Source: Apostichopus japonicus
Taxonomy: Eukaryota; Echinodermata; Holothuroidea; Aspidochirotida; Stichopodidae
Assembly (NCBI RefSeq): GCF_037975245.1
Contig: NC_092583.1
Span: 7,017,264-7,081,263 of the forward strand
Length of the DNA: 64,000 nucleotides
Reading direction: 5' to 3'
The notes under the pieces are model-generated. The model was given only the letters and a program-made list of their open reading frames with translations. It searched no databases and was not told the origin of the DNA. Below are positions 1 to 12,483 of the stretch, in pieces. Made by a program: the position numbers and the translations under genes. The first letter of the stretch is position 1, and the number at the start of each line of letters is the position of its first letter.

Positions 1-105
1 CTATTTTGTTCCATATTTTTTTACTTTCATGAATGTCTCCTACTCTATATTTGATAACCTTTGACCTCTTATTTTAATAAACATGTATTTTTGTTTGGCC
101 TCCAG

Positions 106-174
106 ACTATTTTTCCGTAAGCATTACCCAGTGGAGTCCATCTTGTACTGTGGAATGGATCCCGGTTCCAGAAA
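106..174 (+). CDS. tns: Tensin PTB exon (HYPVES...DPGSRK)
   Basis: The exon lies between TCCAG (ends 105) and GTGAGT (starts 175). It starts with one nucleotide of a split codon and leaves two (AA), which the next exon completes as AAG. It encodes the PTB strand with HYP and the C-x-x-DP turn. Confidence 0.88.
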
Positions 175-686
175 GTGAGTAATTCTGTTTTTCCTCAACT
201 ACTGCTCTGCCTTAACCCTGCTCTCACATATGCATGGTTTGTGTGCAATCTGCTGGTTATCATGGTCTTATGTCATGTTGGGTTCTGCCATCTTTCATTA
301 AAATTCCATTTTCTGGATAGAAAAGCAAAAGTGTGTGAATGATTTTGAGTGCTACAGTGCTATCAATGGTGTTGATATGTAGTGCAAAATGTTTTCCAAA
401 TCTGCATGCACCTTCTGGTAAGACCATTCATTGATAGAATCATTTTTCTCTTAAGTCTGCTGGAATCTTCAAGTAATGTCAAAAGCAAAGAAGAAAAAAA
501 GGAAAGAAAAAAAAGAAAGAAAAGGAAACCAGGGAAAGTTTGGAAGGGGTAGTAACATGGAACTATTGAACAATGGAACAATTGAAGTCACAGGCATTCT
601 GGCTGTGCAATTTATAGATGGAATTCTAAGATGGTTTATATTGCAAAAGTTAAAAGATTCATGATGTATATTTCATACATATATAT

Positions 687-766
<80 letters not shown>

Positions 767-3700
767 ACAAGAATCATGAAATGTGACAAGGCAAAAAGTG
801 TTGTTAATATTTGCGTTAAAATAATCCTTTTAGTTTCAAGAGCTTCCGCAGTTAGTAGTTTCTATGGCTCTACTTTCAGAATAATCATTTTTTGTAATGA
901 TGGAATTAAGAGTTGCTGCTTCATTCTTTATGTTTTCCTGCTCTTCTTGAATAACTGTCAAAGACCTCTGATATACTCTTAACCAAATACTCATGCCTCA
1001 TTATGCATAGACGAAGTCTTTTTTCACTTTACACTTAACAGTATAAGTTTATTAAGGTCGTTTACCTTAACTCAGAGTTTGTCTGCACAACTTCCGTCTT
1101 TCCTTTACACTGTTTTAAACAAATCTGTTGTTCACATCACCGTATAATGTGTCCACCCTTCTGTTGCTGTAGCTGCATGCTATTTCTTCAGACACAGAGA
1201 CTCCTCGTGTTTCATTAACCTTTCCATCCTCTCCAGCTGATTTTTGGTTCCTTGCTTTTTGCAAAGCAAGGAACCTATGCGTTCAACTTGGCGTGTGTGT
1301 GTGTGTGTGTGCGTGTGTGTGTGTGGGTTTGTAAACGGCGTATATCGGGGATACACACTGGAAAAATGACCCGTGAACTGGGGCTATCGCGCAGAACGGG
1401 GATATCCCCGATTTTATTTTCACTCGGAAAGCACTTTTAGACTTCTTGGAGCACGCCCTCAAATTTTCGTGGCCGTTTGATCACTATCCTCGGTTGGCCG
1501 TCAAAAGGTCTTTTTGCGTGTGTTAAGTGTGTAAGTGTCGCATATAGTCTATTACCACACACCCGTAAAGCTACGTCCCCGATCGCGAGAGATGATGACC
1601 ACTTCACGTGTGTCCCCGATTTCATCCAAGTGATTACTTGTCAGCTACATAAGGTAGGTACCACTTGTGATTTTCTTTATTAATGTTTGACAGAAATCCC
1701 CCAGCAGTTTAAGGGTTTTGCTCAGTAAGCTTAAGCGCTGCAAAGTTCCACCGATCGTCAGTGGTTAGGCCCACGATAGGTTAGTAAAAGGTTAGGCTAG
1801 TTAACATTGTTCTGTCATAAGGCCTACACACCGGAGGAGCTAGATATAGGCTACTTGCAGTTGTATCGTTACTTTGCGCAGTTTATTTAGTATCGTAATT
1901 CTTACTACAGCTGCAGTAGACATGCTATAATGTCAAAGCACATGTCTACACGGGCCTAACTAGAAACAACGTTAGGCTACTAGTACTACTGAACATTTAG
2001 GCCTAGCCTATCATACTAGGTTAGTTCAAGGAGTAGGAGTACCTAGGTTATTCTACGTAGGGTACTGCCTTTAACAACAATGACACACTATAGTAGCACT
2101 AGTAGTGAGGTCTTCCTTAAGTTATTTGCAAATGGCTGACAAACTACTGACTGTTAGGGTCACTGTGAGCAGTGTGACAGCTATTTGGAAATTAAAGTGT
2201 TAGATGTCACAGTTGTCATGTCATATATTGATTCATCAGCAGTGGTTGGGCATTTTATACTAAAGAGCTCAAGTGACATGGCCAAAATTGTAGAGATGTG
2301 TTGTCACTTTGGCCATAGATACAACTGCTTATACTGTGACTTCCTCAAAGAATGGTGTTTCTTTGTTTATGATGAATCGTCATTCCTTTCAGTTTACAAC
2401 TTCAACATTTTTCATTGCTTGAACTTTGAACATGCCCATATCTAGGCTTAAGTTAAGAGTTAAGAGTTAAGAGCTGGTGATTTAACTTTGAGGTTAGTTA
2501 TTTTCTATCACTGCATAGAGTCCTGTACCTAGTTATTAGGATATTTAATCCAATAAGGGAACATAGCCAATTCATAATTCTCAGTGATATGTGGAACAAA
2601 TGTTAATACTATGAGGCCCACAAAGTTTGCAGTGACCTGTGATAGGCGTCATGACATTGTCTGAAGTAGCGCTAGCAGCAAGCTTGAGTACATGTATTCT
2701 GCTATGGACATGCATGGAGTTTATTTCAAAGGCCTTTATTTTTTATCACAGTTTTACAGCAGAAGTGTCACTGTTGTGGGCAAGTTCTATTAATGTAACG
2801 CCATGGAATGGGGTGGGGATGTTGTGAGCAATTTTGAATTTGGACAAAATAAAAATTTCCTTGTCAAAATTTTAAGGAGCTCGAACCATACGTTGAGAAC
2901 TGGAAGTAGCGTATAAGTTAGCTCCATTGAATTGAGTAAAAAGGTCTAACTCTACTGTCATAGAGTAACAAGGGCATGTTTGAAACAAACTCCTGTAGTA
3001 ACAGTTGTTTGCGCTTCACCTTGAGTGATATTTCAAATGTCTCATCATGCAAGTTATAACTCTGGAATACATTTTTACATCTTTGTTTCAGTTAATATGA
3101 TGAGGACCAGGACCAGAAGAAGTGGAGGTCCACTGGAGGAGGCATTAACATATATTAATGTCAAAGACAAAGAAGCTAGTTTTTGTGTTCTGCAAATAGC
3201 ACAGAAAGGTGAATATTTAATACTTCCATCAATGTAATCATTGAAAAGTATCCACAGTATAACAATTCTTCAACTATTTATAAGTAACTTAAGCATCTTT
3301 CAGATATGATTTAGACAAAATAGTAGCTTCATAATAGGTTACCAAGGAACAACTAAGCTGTCATCAGGAAGTTGATTACCTGGGTCCATAAGTAGGGCAC
3401 AATATGGACTGATTATTTAGTAGTAGCCATACAGTATTTAGTGTTGCTATGTTTAAAATTTCTGTTTTTCAGTTTTAATTGTGCTGTTCATTTCATGCAT
3501 TTGCTTTCTTATTAACAATATCCTTCGGCATTCAATATTTTGATTAAAGGTAGAGGGGTGATAACCACCACATCATTTGCAAAGGGGCAGTTGCAATACA
3601 GTGGAAAACTTTCATTTGTTCCATCTTGCTTTAGTGTTTGGTTCCCTTGCTGCTTCAATTTCAATCAAGTGCAGTTACTCAGTTGCCTTTTTACATTCAA

Positions 3701-6700
3701 TTGTGTTACTCCTTTACTATGTTACAGATATGAGGCTATTAAGAAATGCCACTTCTTAGAAAAGAGAATTTTACATTGAGGGAAAATGTTGTATGCAGAG
3801 CAAAACTACCACTTATGTAATATCTGAAGCTTAAATCTAACTTCGATCCCCAGCATTTGTCATTTTGTTAGAAATAGCACCTTTTTTTTATGACTTACAT
3901 TTTCCTGTAATGAGAACAGTACAAGTCTAAGGATAAAGAAAGTAACTCTCTGGAAGACCACAAATGCCATATATTTAATCAGATTTTTTTATTGTGTTAT
4001 CGAAGAGCATTTAACTATTTCATTTCATTTATTTGTTTCTCCTCAATGTACATGTTTAACAGTAAATAATTACTAACATAAATGAGGGAGTGGCAAAGAA
4101 AACCTTGCAAAGCTTAACAAGTAGGGCCACTCACCATGCAAAGGAAAATATATCAAAACAATACAAAAACCAACCGCCCCCTCCCCCTGCCAATTATTAT
4201 TTGTTACTTTTTTCTTGTTACTTTTTCTCTTTTTTTTTCTTCTGATATAGGGACCAAACATCCACTTGTCAGTGATGAAAGTTTGACTATAAGGAAGAAA
4301 TTCAAGGAGTCACCCCTCACCAAAACAGCCAATAAGTTCAAAACAGCAGTGCCCTCTAGACCCAAAAAAGTACCTTGGTCAGAAGAAGAACAGGCTGCAG
4401 TTAAGCGTCACCTGGGTAACTTCATAGCTATGCAAAAGCTGCCAGGAAGGGAAGCTATTCAGGCGAACTTGAAGAAAGAGAGGTGTCTTCAGAAAAGAAA
4501 TTGGAGAAACGTTAAGGACTTTGTACGAAACAGCATAACTTCAAGAGCTAGAAAGTCAGGAAGAGGTCTCTGTCACTGATATCATAGTGAAACTGTAACT
4601 TACAGCTTAATCAGTGAGAATGTAAAATGGTAACATTTTTAATAAAAGGCATACGTTAGGGACAGTCTTATAGGCTTTTGAGAGGTTGAGACTTCAAATG
4701 AAAAGTGGGCCAATCAGAGGAATGAGTACACGGGTGATCACACATTGACAATGGGGAGCACTGTTATAAGTATCCCCATTGGGTGCTAGGGTTCATAGAC
4801 ATGTGTATGACTTTTGCTAATACATACATTTGTGTAGCTAATTAATACACGATCAAGAGAAATCAGTTTTGAACACATTGTTAAGGTTGATGACATGATG
4901 CTGCTGTAGTGATGTTTGAAATACAATGTAAACAGAAGGTGTGAATATGAGTTAGACAAGTTCTGTTCATTGAAATTGGGGAGCACTGTTATATTCTGGT
5001 CCTACATGTCTGCAGTTGTATGCCAACAAGTATGAAACATTTGCATGGTGTCCCGTGAATGTTGATGTACTTAAGGACCTTAAGTACAGAACAAGATGTT
5101 CAGAGCTGCTGGAGTTTACAAGAGAGCTGCTGTGACTATCATGCCAGGGATAAAGCTTAGATAAAACCTATTTTTTTTTACTGTAGCTTTGCCACCAGTT
5201 GGATGGTTACCTTGTATTATTCTCTACTGGAAGCTATGTCACTTTTCCTTTGTGTTCCAGCAAGAGGTGGGGAGGGGGGGGGGGGGATTAGAGGAGCACG
5301 GAGAATTAGAGTGAATCATGTGGACAGTTTGCAACTTTTGACTAAACTGATGTTAGTACTACCCTTGGTGTGAATGTACCAGAGGTGTACAGCACGCTAG
5401 GTCACCGCACACTGGAAATGGGGAGCACTGTTAATATCCCCAGTTGCATTCCAGGGTGCTTTAAATTATTTGTGTGTGTTCCTAATGTGACTAACTACTT
5501 TTGAGTATAGTTTACACACATACTAGAATGTCCAGTTTAGGTCACTTCACCACCTTTGGGAGCTTAAATGACAGGAAGACATCTAATGTCATCCCTAGCC
5601 TATTGTTGGTGAAGTGGTGGTGGAATCAGTGTAATCTGATTAAAACATACTTTGTGACAACAAATTGTTCAAGGAGGATTGTTGCTTTTTACCATTTAAG
5701 TAGTTAACAAATTATGCAAGTTCAGTTGAATTCACACTGAGTACAACTACCTGGCCTTTAATTACAGAGAGAAAAGGTCATGCATATACTGATAACAGTA
5801 TTATTACTTTTAGCCCTTAAATTTTGTCTTTCACTCTTTTTCATTGTTTGTAATTTTAACTGTTAGCTTTGTAAGCTTTTTTCCTCATTCAACCTTCTGA
5901 TTACATGTAACAGGACTTCATGATTGTTTGAGTGAGGTGAGTGTGGTGGTGATAAAGGTAGTTTTGTGTTAGCTATTCATGCATGTTCTCTCGAAGGAAT
6001 CGAAGGAATCGAGAATAAACCTCAAAATCACTCAGCACGTAACACCAAATATAACTGCCAGGACCAAAAATATGATGAAGAAATCTCATGTACTGCTTTA
6101 TTTCATCATTGTTATTTTAGAGATGACTTAATTTGTTGGTTTAAGTTAGAAAGTATAAATTATGTTTTCTGTTGGATTTTTAAAGACCTTCTACATTTAT
6201 ATGCTCATAACAAATGTTTGATTATTGTTGCAGAATGACACAGTTTTTGAGTTTGTGTAAGTGTAGTTTCAATAATTAAGCAAAGTCAAAGAAAAAAAAC
6301 TATGGTTTCTGAATGTGCTTGTTCCTCATCAACTTTATGTCTTTAATGGTTTAAGTAACTGTCTGAAGGAAAGTTGTTATTCTGAAAGCAATTAAGCATG
6401 AACATTTTTTAACAGTGTTTTACAGTGTAATAGTTGGATTTTACTTGCTGCAACACAGGTACATTTGTTGCAAAAGGTCAGTTTTACTGGCCCACAAAAG
6501 AAGCATAACCATACATTAAAAAGAGTCAATGTGTTGAACCAAAGTAGTTAAGGTAGCCTGATATTTAGGTCGAACATAATACATGTTTATCATTGATTGG
6601 TATAGAGCATGTTAAATTAGTGATTTATTCAGCTGGCAAGACCTTGTAAATATGATTGTGGTGCTAATCCATCAGATTTTGGTTTTCAATTTATCATTGT

Positions 6701-9700
6701 TAAGAGCATCCTCAGCATTTCCATGCATATTCTGTCTTAGCTTCTATGAATTGTGTTTTCTTTGAGTTTTCAACAACTATTCTGTCACACTGGTGGGGTG
6801 CACACAACCATTATCTATCTTCTCTTAAATGTGTTTTATCTTTGTTGAGTTTAAAATAAATACATGTTTGCTTGTTGTAGAATGAAGAAAACTTCTCTCC
6901 ATAGTTGTTTTTATTCCATTGGGTAAATCCATATTTAGTGTTGCATGCTACATTGAGGGCTGATACAGCTTACCTTTTAAATGTTCATTGGGAGCATGCA
7001 CAGTTCATTATCCCACAATATGACTATTCATGTAAGATGTTGAGCAAGTCTCAATGAGAGATAACAGGCCAGGTCTAGATAAACTGATGGTAGCAGTATG
7101 TACCAAACATGTGACAATGAAAGATACATATAGGCACGTTGGGGACCACTCCAAAGGAGAACCTCTTCATTGTCCCTTCTTGGATGTCAAGCAGTATATG
7201 TAAACATGAGGTTGCCATGCAGACATATTAATGGCTTACAAAACCCAACATTGTCATGTAAATTCATGATATGGACAACCATGCAATGACAGCCCTCACA
7301 TTTATTTCTAAAACTTGTGATAAGAGATATAGGTCAGAGGGAACAATGAAACAATAGGATGTCCTCGATTTGAATGTAACAGGTACCTTTCCTACACTAA
7401 AATGACTGTAACATACAAAATGGGGACAAGCCCCGATCTCATGTTAAGGGCACTATACTATGTGTGTCCACACTTGGGTGGTAAGGGACCCTTCATGGAA
7501 GGAAGCATAATTTGAACTGATTCAATAGCCACCTTGAAGAGTCAGAGGGTAATGACGCCAGTGCAGCTAATATTTAAGCCATATGACCCTTAGAACAAAT
7601 ATCCCCGATTATCCCCTTTAAAACCTACTGCCCCGTTTGGAGCCCTAAACAGGTATGTGTGTGTGTGTGTATGTGACGCTTGGCTTGTGTACACGATATC
7701 TCAATAAGGAAATGATGTATCATGATCAAACTTGTTGGGTGGATAGCCCATAGTGAGAGGAAGATCCCTATTGTTTTCGGTGCCCGCAAAGGTCACCAAA
7801 GGTCAGTTAGATGCCAAAAACCAATATATTAAAAACAGCAATAACTCCCATTGACAGGGTCCGACATGATTGATATTTTGGGAGTAGTTGTGAATGGGGT
7901 AAGGGATCGTTTCCAAACATAACGGTAATGTGATCGAAGGTCAACAAAGGTCAATTAATGATAAAAAACTAGTATTTTTGCGATAACTTGAGAACGAAAT
8001 GTCCGTTAGGGTTGGGAGTTGCTTCAATGGTATCCAATTGTCGACCCGCATCTGGGTGACCCTTGACCTCAATTTGACCTCTGGTGACCTTTACGTGTTT
8101 TTGGGGATTTTTACAGTTTTGATGCTATTTTCAGATGTCAAAGGTACCTTCTGATCATAAATGTCATCAGGTTGACCCTGTGTGACCTTTATGTGCGAAG
8201 TGACATGGGGTCAAAGTTTTTCGGTCGGAGTTAGGATGGTTGTACAGACTTGTCGTTTTGTTTTTTGGAATCAGGAGATTAAACTACATCTGAAACCAAG
8301 GTCAAAAGGTCAAAGGTCACATTAGAAAAAATGTGCTTATTTTGGGAGGAAACGAGCAAAAAAGAAAATGTTTGGTTTTGATGCTAGATTTGGATATCAA
8401 AGGTACCCTCCGATCAAAAATGTCAATTGGTTGACACTCGTGTGACCTTCGTGTGCGAAGTTATATGAGGTCAAAGTAAATTTTCAGACATTTATCGCAA
8501 CAACTCCCAGTTCCAAGGTGTGACACGGTTGATATTTTTGGACAAGTTGCAAATGGTATAGGGGAATATTTTCAAACTTAACGGTCATGTGATCCGAGGT
8601 CACCAAAGGTCAATTAATGTTAAAAAACTAGTATTTTGGGGGTAGAAAATGGGCAAAGAAAAAAAAGTTTGAATTTGTATAGTTTGATGCTCTATTTAGG
8701 TCTCATCAATCAATAATGTCAATATGTTGACCCAAGGTGACCTTTGTATGTTAAGTTATATGAGGTCAAAGTTAATTTTCAGACATTTAGTGTAATAACT
8801 CCCAGTGCCAAGGTGATACACAGTTGATATTTTGAGACAAGTTGCAAATGGTATAGGGGAATATTTTCAAACATAACGGTCATGTGATCCGAGGTCACCA
8901 AAGGTCAATTAATGATAAAAAACTAGTATTTTTGCGATAACTTGAGAACAAATTGTCCTTTAGGGTTGGGAGTTGCTTCAATGTAATCCAATTATCGACC
9001 CGCATCTGGGTGACCCTTGACCTCAATTTGACCTCTGGTGACCTTTTCGTGTTTTGGGGATTTTTACAGTTTCGATGCTATTTTCAGATGTTAAAGGTAC
9101 CTTCTGATCATAAATGTCAATGGGTTGACCCCCGTGTGACCTTCGTGTGCGAAGTTATATGAGGTCAAAGTTAATTTTCAGACATTTAATGCAATAACTC
9201 CCAGTTCCAAGGTGTGACAAGGTTGATATTTTTGGAGTAGTTGCAAATGGTATAGGGGAATATTTTCAAACTTAACGGTCATGTGATACAAGGTCACCAA
9301 AGGTCAATTAATGATAAAAACTATTATTTTTGCGATAACTTGAGAACAAATTGTCCTTTAGGGTTGGGAGTTGCTTCAATATAATCCAATTGTCGACCCG
9401 CATCTGGGTGACACTTGACCTGAATTTGACCTCTGGTGACCTTTTCGTGTTTTGTGGATTTTTACAGTTTCGATGATATTTTCAGATGTCAAAGGTACCT
9501 TCTGATCATAAATGTCAATGGGTTGACCCCTGTGTGACCTTCATGTGCGAAGTTATATGAGGTCAAAGTTAATTTTCACACATTTAGTGCAATAACTCCC
9601 AGTTCCAAGGTGTGACAAGGTTGATATTTTTGGAGTAGTTGCAAGTGGTATAGGGGAATATTTTCAAACTTAACGGTCATGTGATACAAGGTCACCAAAG

Positions 9701-12483
9701 ATCAGCCAATGTTAAAAAAGTAGTATTTTGGGGGGAGAAAATGGGCAAAGAAAAAATGTTTGAATTTTTACAGTCATGCTCTATTTAGGTCTCACCGATC
9801 AAAAATGTCAATTGGTTGACCTCCGGGTGACCTTTTGTGTGTGAAGTTATGTATACAAGTTCAAAGTTAATTTTTAGACATTTAATGCAATTAAATCTCA
9901 ATGCCAAGGTGTGACATGGTTGATATTTTGGGACAAGTTGTGAACGGAGTGGTGGAACATTTTGAAACTTAAAGGTCATGTCATCTGAGGTCACCAATGT
10001 TATCATATCTGTTGACATGCTTGTAGGTCTCTTATATTTCTTACATTTTCGATGCCATATTTAGATCTCAAAAGTGCCTTTTGATCAAAAATCCAATCAC
10101 ATATTGTGATCACAAAAGTGTTGGCTATAGTGTTGGTTACTTTATGGGAACATGTAGGACCACAATTACTAGGACTATTTGAGCCTAATCTTGCTTGATA
10201 ATATTATGTGTATTGTCATATACCCCAAGCAAGGAACCACAGTGCCCTTGGGCTCTTGTTCCTTCCTGCATCCTTCCTACGTCATACATTTATCCCAATT
10301 GATAAGTGACAGCGGCTTAAGTCAGTTTCTTGTGTTTACAGCTTAATTTCTCTCCTCATCAAAAATTGCTTGAATAGTAAACATGTTTTGTAAATTGTTA
10401 TCACCTCTTTGTGAGAACCTGTTTAGGCTAACTCCTGATAAAAACTTTGTCTTTTTGAACAAAAAGCCTATCCAGATTTAGTGAATCTGGTAAGTAAACA
10501 GAGTTAGTTATCGGAGGTAACCAGCTACTACTTTTAGTTAATCCTTCAAAAAGGATATTTCTACATTTATTTTTTCACTTGGCAGAAATATCATCCTTGT
10601 ATTATTTGTCAAGCACTCTGCATTAACCCTGAATGCTGTACTAGCTGTATTAAATTGACTAGTCCAATAAGATACCTTTCTCATATTCTTGACAATATGG
10701 GCCACCTTTCTGTTAGTTTGATAACAGGACTGATCATGTTTTGATTGGTGACACATCCTTCCATACTATGATTGGATAACAAAGTCAATGATGTAATTTG
10801 CAGAGTTAGTCCTCTAGCAAGTCAGTATTATTTAGATCCTTAACACATTCCTACCAGACCAACCTCAATTTGAAGACCAAAGTCTGTTCAGGGAGGAGTC
10901 TTGTTAATTCTCCACTTAATTTCACCATCTCGAGGAATAGGCAGAAGAATGCCATAGTCTACAAAACAATTCACTCATTATTTGATTGAAACACTAGTGA
11001 ATTTGTTGGAAAGTGCCCTAGTTTTGCATATTATGTTGGGTAGTCAGATGCAACCATGCTTGTTTGATAAGTGCGAACACACATCTGATATTCGCGCTAG
11101 CTTAATCCTTATTGTTCATGTACTAATGGTATTAACATATTCATTCCAACCCACCTGTTCAACCCATCTAATCATTGAGCCTGCACCTCTGCAGCAAGTC
11201 AAAAGGCCAAGAAATGTCCACATTCATGGTATCATCAGGACATTTTGGAATGGAAAAAGAAAATGTTGTATTATTGGTCTCTCATGGGCGCTCCTAACTG
11301 CTTGCCTAACACATTCCAATGCTCTGCTATTCAATTTCAGGTTTCCAAGAATGGAAGGCCAAGACAGCCCTGATGCCAAGTAAGTAAATACTAAAGCTCG
11401 CTGTAGAGACGGGAAAAATGAATGAAAATGCAAACAGGCTGGAGAAATAATTCCTGAAATGTAGATTCCTCCCATGTGATGCTTGTATCGTCTGCCGGCC
11501 ATATAAAATAATGTTTGCTACAGTCTGTGGAGGGTTTGTGCACATTGTGATCATTGATATAAGGAAGGCGAGGCAAATTGTACAATGATGCTTTTGAAGT
11601 TTCTGACCCCAGTAAATAAACGTGAGTTTGTTGGTGTAAGTACTCCAGGGAAAGCAATCTAACATTGCCTGATTTCAAGCCTATAATTGACACATACATA
11701 CATATATATTTAAGTTCTGATTAAATTCTTACACAAATGATCAGTGTGGTGTTTCCATAAATACGTCTAACCCTTTTCATATGATCTACTTGTCCTCTTT
11801 TTTGGATCAAGGAGGAGGGAGGGAGGGGGGGGGGTTAAGGTGGGTGGGTGGTCAAGATTATGGGGGGGATTGAGAGGGAGATTGAGACTTGAAAGTTAGC
11901 TATTAGAGATAGAGGGGGCACTAGCCATTTTTGGTGTACTAGTGCTAACATTGTATGTTTAGTTCACACTATTTATAATGTGATTTTCCACATGATTCTC
12001 TTGATCAAGAGATAGAGGGGAGGAATGGCTAACAAATCGCAAAACAAAAAGCTGCACAAGCAATTTGTGACAATTTCAAAGGTTATCAATCCTGTATGTC
12101 TTTCACAATTCACCCATCTTCCTCTCTTTAGTTTTTCCTCGTTAAAACCTCTTTCGCAGTACCCATCCACTCGCCCGTTGGGGTTGCTAGTTCCCCAATG
12201 AAGGTACAGCTTTCCCTCACAATGCAGCAAACTATCTTCTTTGTGGCATATTTACTGCTGAATGTGATAAGAAGCTTACAAATTAAGAAACCTTTTCAAT
12301 CCCACTGATTTTTCTCTTTCTCCTTTATTCAGGTGTTTCGGTTTTGTCTCTCGTAAGCCGGGCAGTCTCACAGACAACCAGTGCATGGTATTTGCCGAAC
12401 ACGAAGTGGAGCAGCCGGCCTCGGCCATCGTTAGTTTTGTCACCAAGGTTCTCCTCGGTTCAAAGCAGATCAAGACGCCGTGA
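106..12483 (+). CDS. tns: Tensin, C-terminal end of the PTB domain (last three exons; 5' part outside the window)
   Basis: Tensins are focal-adhesion proteins that tie integrin tails to actin; their C-terminal PTB domain binds NPxY motifs of beta-integrins. Three exons join in phase: 106-174, 11341-11379 and 12333-12483 (stop TGA 12481-12483). Exon one reads [20 protein letters not shown], matching the tensin HYP-x-x-(V/I)-x-(F/Y)C-x-x-DP block. Exon two gives a short [13 protein letters not shown] linker. Exon three gives [15 protein letters not shown], then [17 protein letters not shown] and KVLLGS, the terminal tensin PTB signature. Donors are GTGAGT and GTAAGT; acceptors are TCCAG, TTTCAG and ATTCAG. 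The protein ends 12 residues after VLLGS, as expected for the family. The actin-binding, phosphatase-like/C2 and SH2 parts must lie upstream of the window. The intron between the first two exons is unusually long (11.2 kb) and contains another gene and repeats. Which vertebrate tensin it matches best cannot be told from this end alone. Confidence 0.9.
684..763. repeat. (AT)n microsatellite
   Basis: About 80 bases of nearly perfect AT dinucleotide follow an imperfect ATACATATAT lead-in. Confidence 0.95.
1246..1325 (+). repeat. Hairpin head plus (GT)n of a dispersed repeat family
   Basis: A 30-base near-perfect palindrome (GGTTCCTTGCTTT, loop TTGC, AAAGCAAGGAACC) is followed by CTATGCGTTCA and a GT tract. 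The same arrangement, on the opposite strand, forms one end of the 42-44.3 kb repeat block. This copy carries only the head; the AGGTCA-rich body is absent. Confidence 0.7.
3092..4579 (+). CDS. Nested gene with C-terminal SANT/Myb-like domain (two exons seen)
   Basis: Exons 3092-3208 (acceptor TTTCAG, donor GTGAAT) and 4251-4579 (acceptor TGATATAG, stop TGA 4577-4579) join in phase: one leftover G plus GG makes Gly. From the first ATG (3097) the product is 146 residues. The N-terminal part is basic ([11 protein letters not shown]). The C-terminal part has [19 protein letters not shown], a LPGREAIQ turn, then [14 protein letters not shown]. This resembles the short Trp-containing SANT-like domain that ends many uncharacterised fish and invertebrate proteins; the likeness is from memory and the function is unknown. 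It may bind DNA. A poly(A) signal AATAAA lies at 4641-4646, 62 bases past the stop. The exons cannot be tensin exons: joining exon 106-174 to 3092 gives an immediate in-frame stop. More 5' exons are possible, since the first exon is open upstream of the ATG. Confidence 0.6.
4580..7420 (+). other. Tensin intron, no gene found; recurring GGGGAGCACTGTTA motif
   Basis: I see no exon with support. The motif TGGGGAGCACTGTTA recurs near 4752, 4977 and 5417, two copies followed shortly by a TATCCCCA-like stretch, so a small repeat unit may be present. A poly-G run lies near 5273-5287. Confidence 0.5.
4641..4646 (+). terminator. Poly(A) signal of the nested SANT-like gene
   Basis: A canonical AATAAA lies 62 bases after the stop codon of the nested gene, a normal distance for a short 3' UTR. 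Confidence 0.5.
7660..10264 (+). repeat. AGGTCA-rich composite repeat block, direct orientation
   Basis: A (GT)n start and a GACGCTTGGCTTGTGTAC stretch lead into tandem units of about 400 bases. The marker GTTGGGAGTTGCTTC recurs at 8011, 8964 and 9363, giving spacings of 953 and 399. Units are packed with AGGTCA/TGACCT half-sites and end near a hairpin, AAGGAAC (10231) to GTTCCTT (10264). The reverse-complement copy at 42.0-44.3 kb has the same order and spacing (400 and 950). Short open frames inside it are repeat translations. The block lacks any transposase and looks non-autonomous or satellite-like. Confidence 0.8.
10265..11340 (+). other. Tensin intron, distal part
   Basis: No gene or recognisable repeat is seen. 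A polypyrimidine tract and TTTCAG end it at 11340. Confidence 0.5.
11341..11379 (+). CDS. tns: Tensin PTB micro-exon
   Basis: A 39-base exon is bounded by TCAATTTCAG and GTAAGT. It starts by completing AAG and ends with AA, which exon three completes as AAG. It encodes [12 protein letters not shown], the variable loop before the FGFV strand in tensin PTB domains. Confidence 0.82.
11380..12332 (+). other. Tensin last intron
   Basis: This is a 953-base intron without coding signal. It contains a G-rich stretch at about 11810-11870. The minus-strand frames crossing it are chance. Confidence 0.6.
12333..12483 (+). CDS. tns: Tensin terminal coding exon
   Basis: It runs from TTTATTCAG to TGA 12481-12483 and encodes [32 protein letters not shown] and the C-terminal KQIKTP. 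This is the most diagnostic tensin block in the window. Confidence 0.92.

Larger units (their letters stand above)
175..3091 (+). other. Tensin intron, proximal part
   Basis: No coding exon is supported here. It holds an (AT)n microsatellite at 684-763 and an isolated hairpin-plus-(GT)n repeat head at 1246-1325. The stretch around 1340-1700 has higher GC but no open frame with a recognisable product. Confidence 0.6.

Noticed and set aside
7660-10264. CRISPR-like regular spacing
   Set aside because: Units are long, diverged and eukaryotic satellite-like; there are no short identical repeats with unique spacers.
11224-11699. Overlapping minus-strand ORFs opposite the tensin micro-exon
   Set aside because: They are antisense to a well-supported exon and lack splice or domain support.
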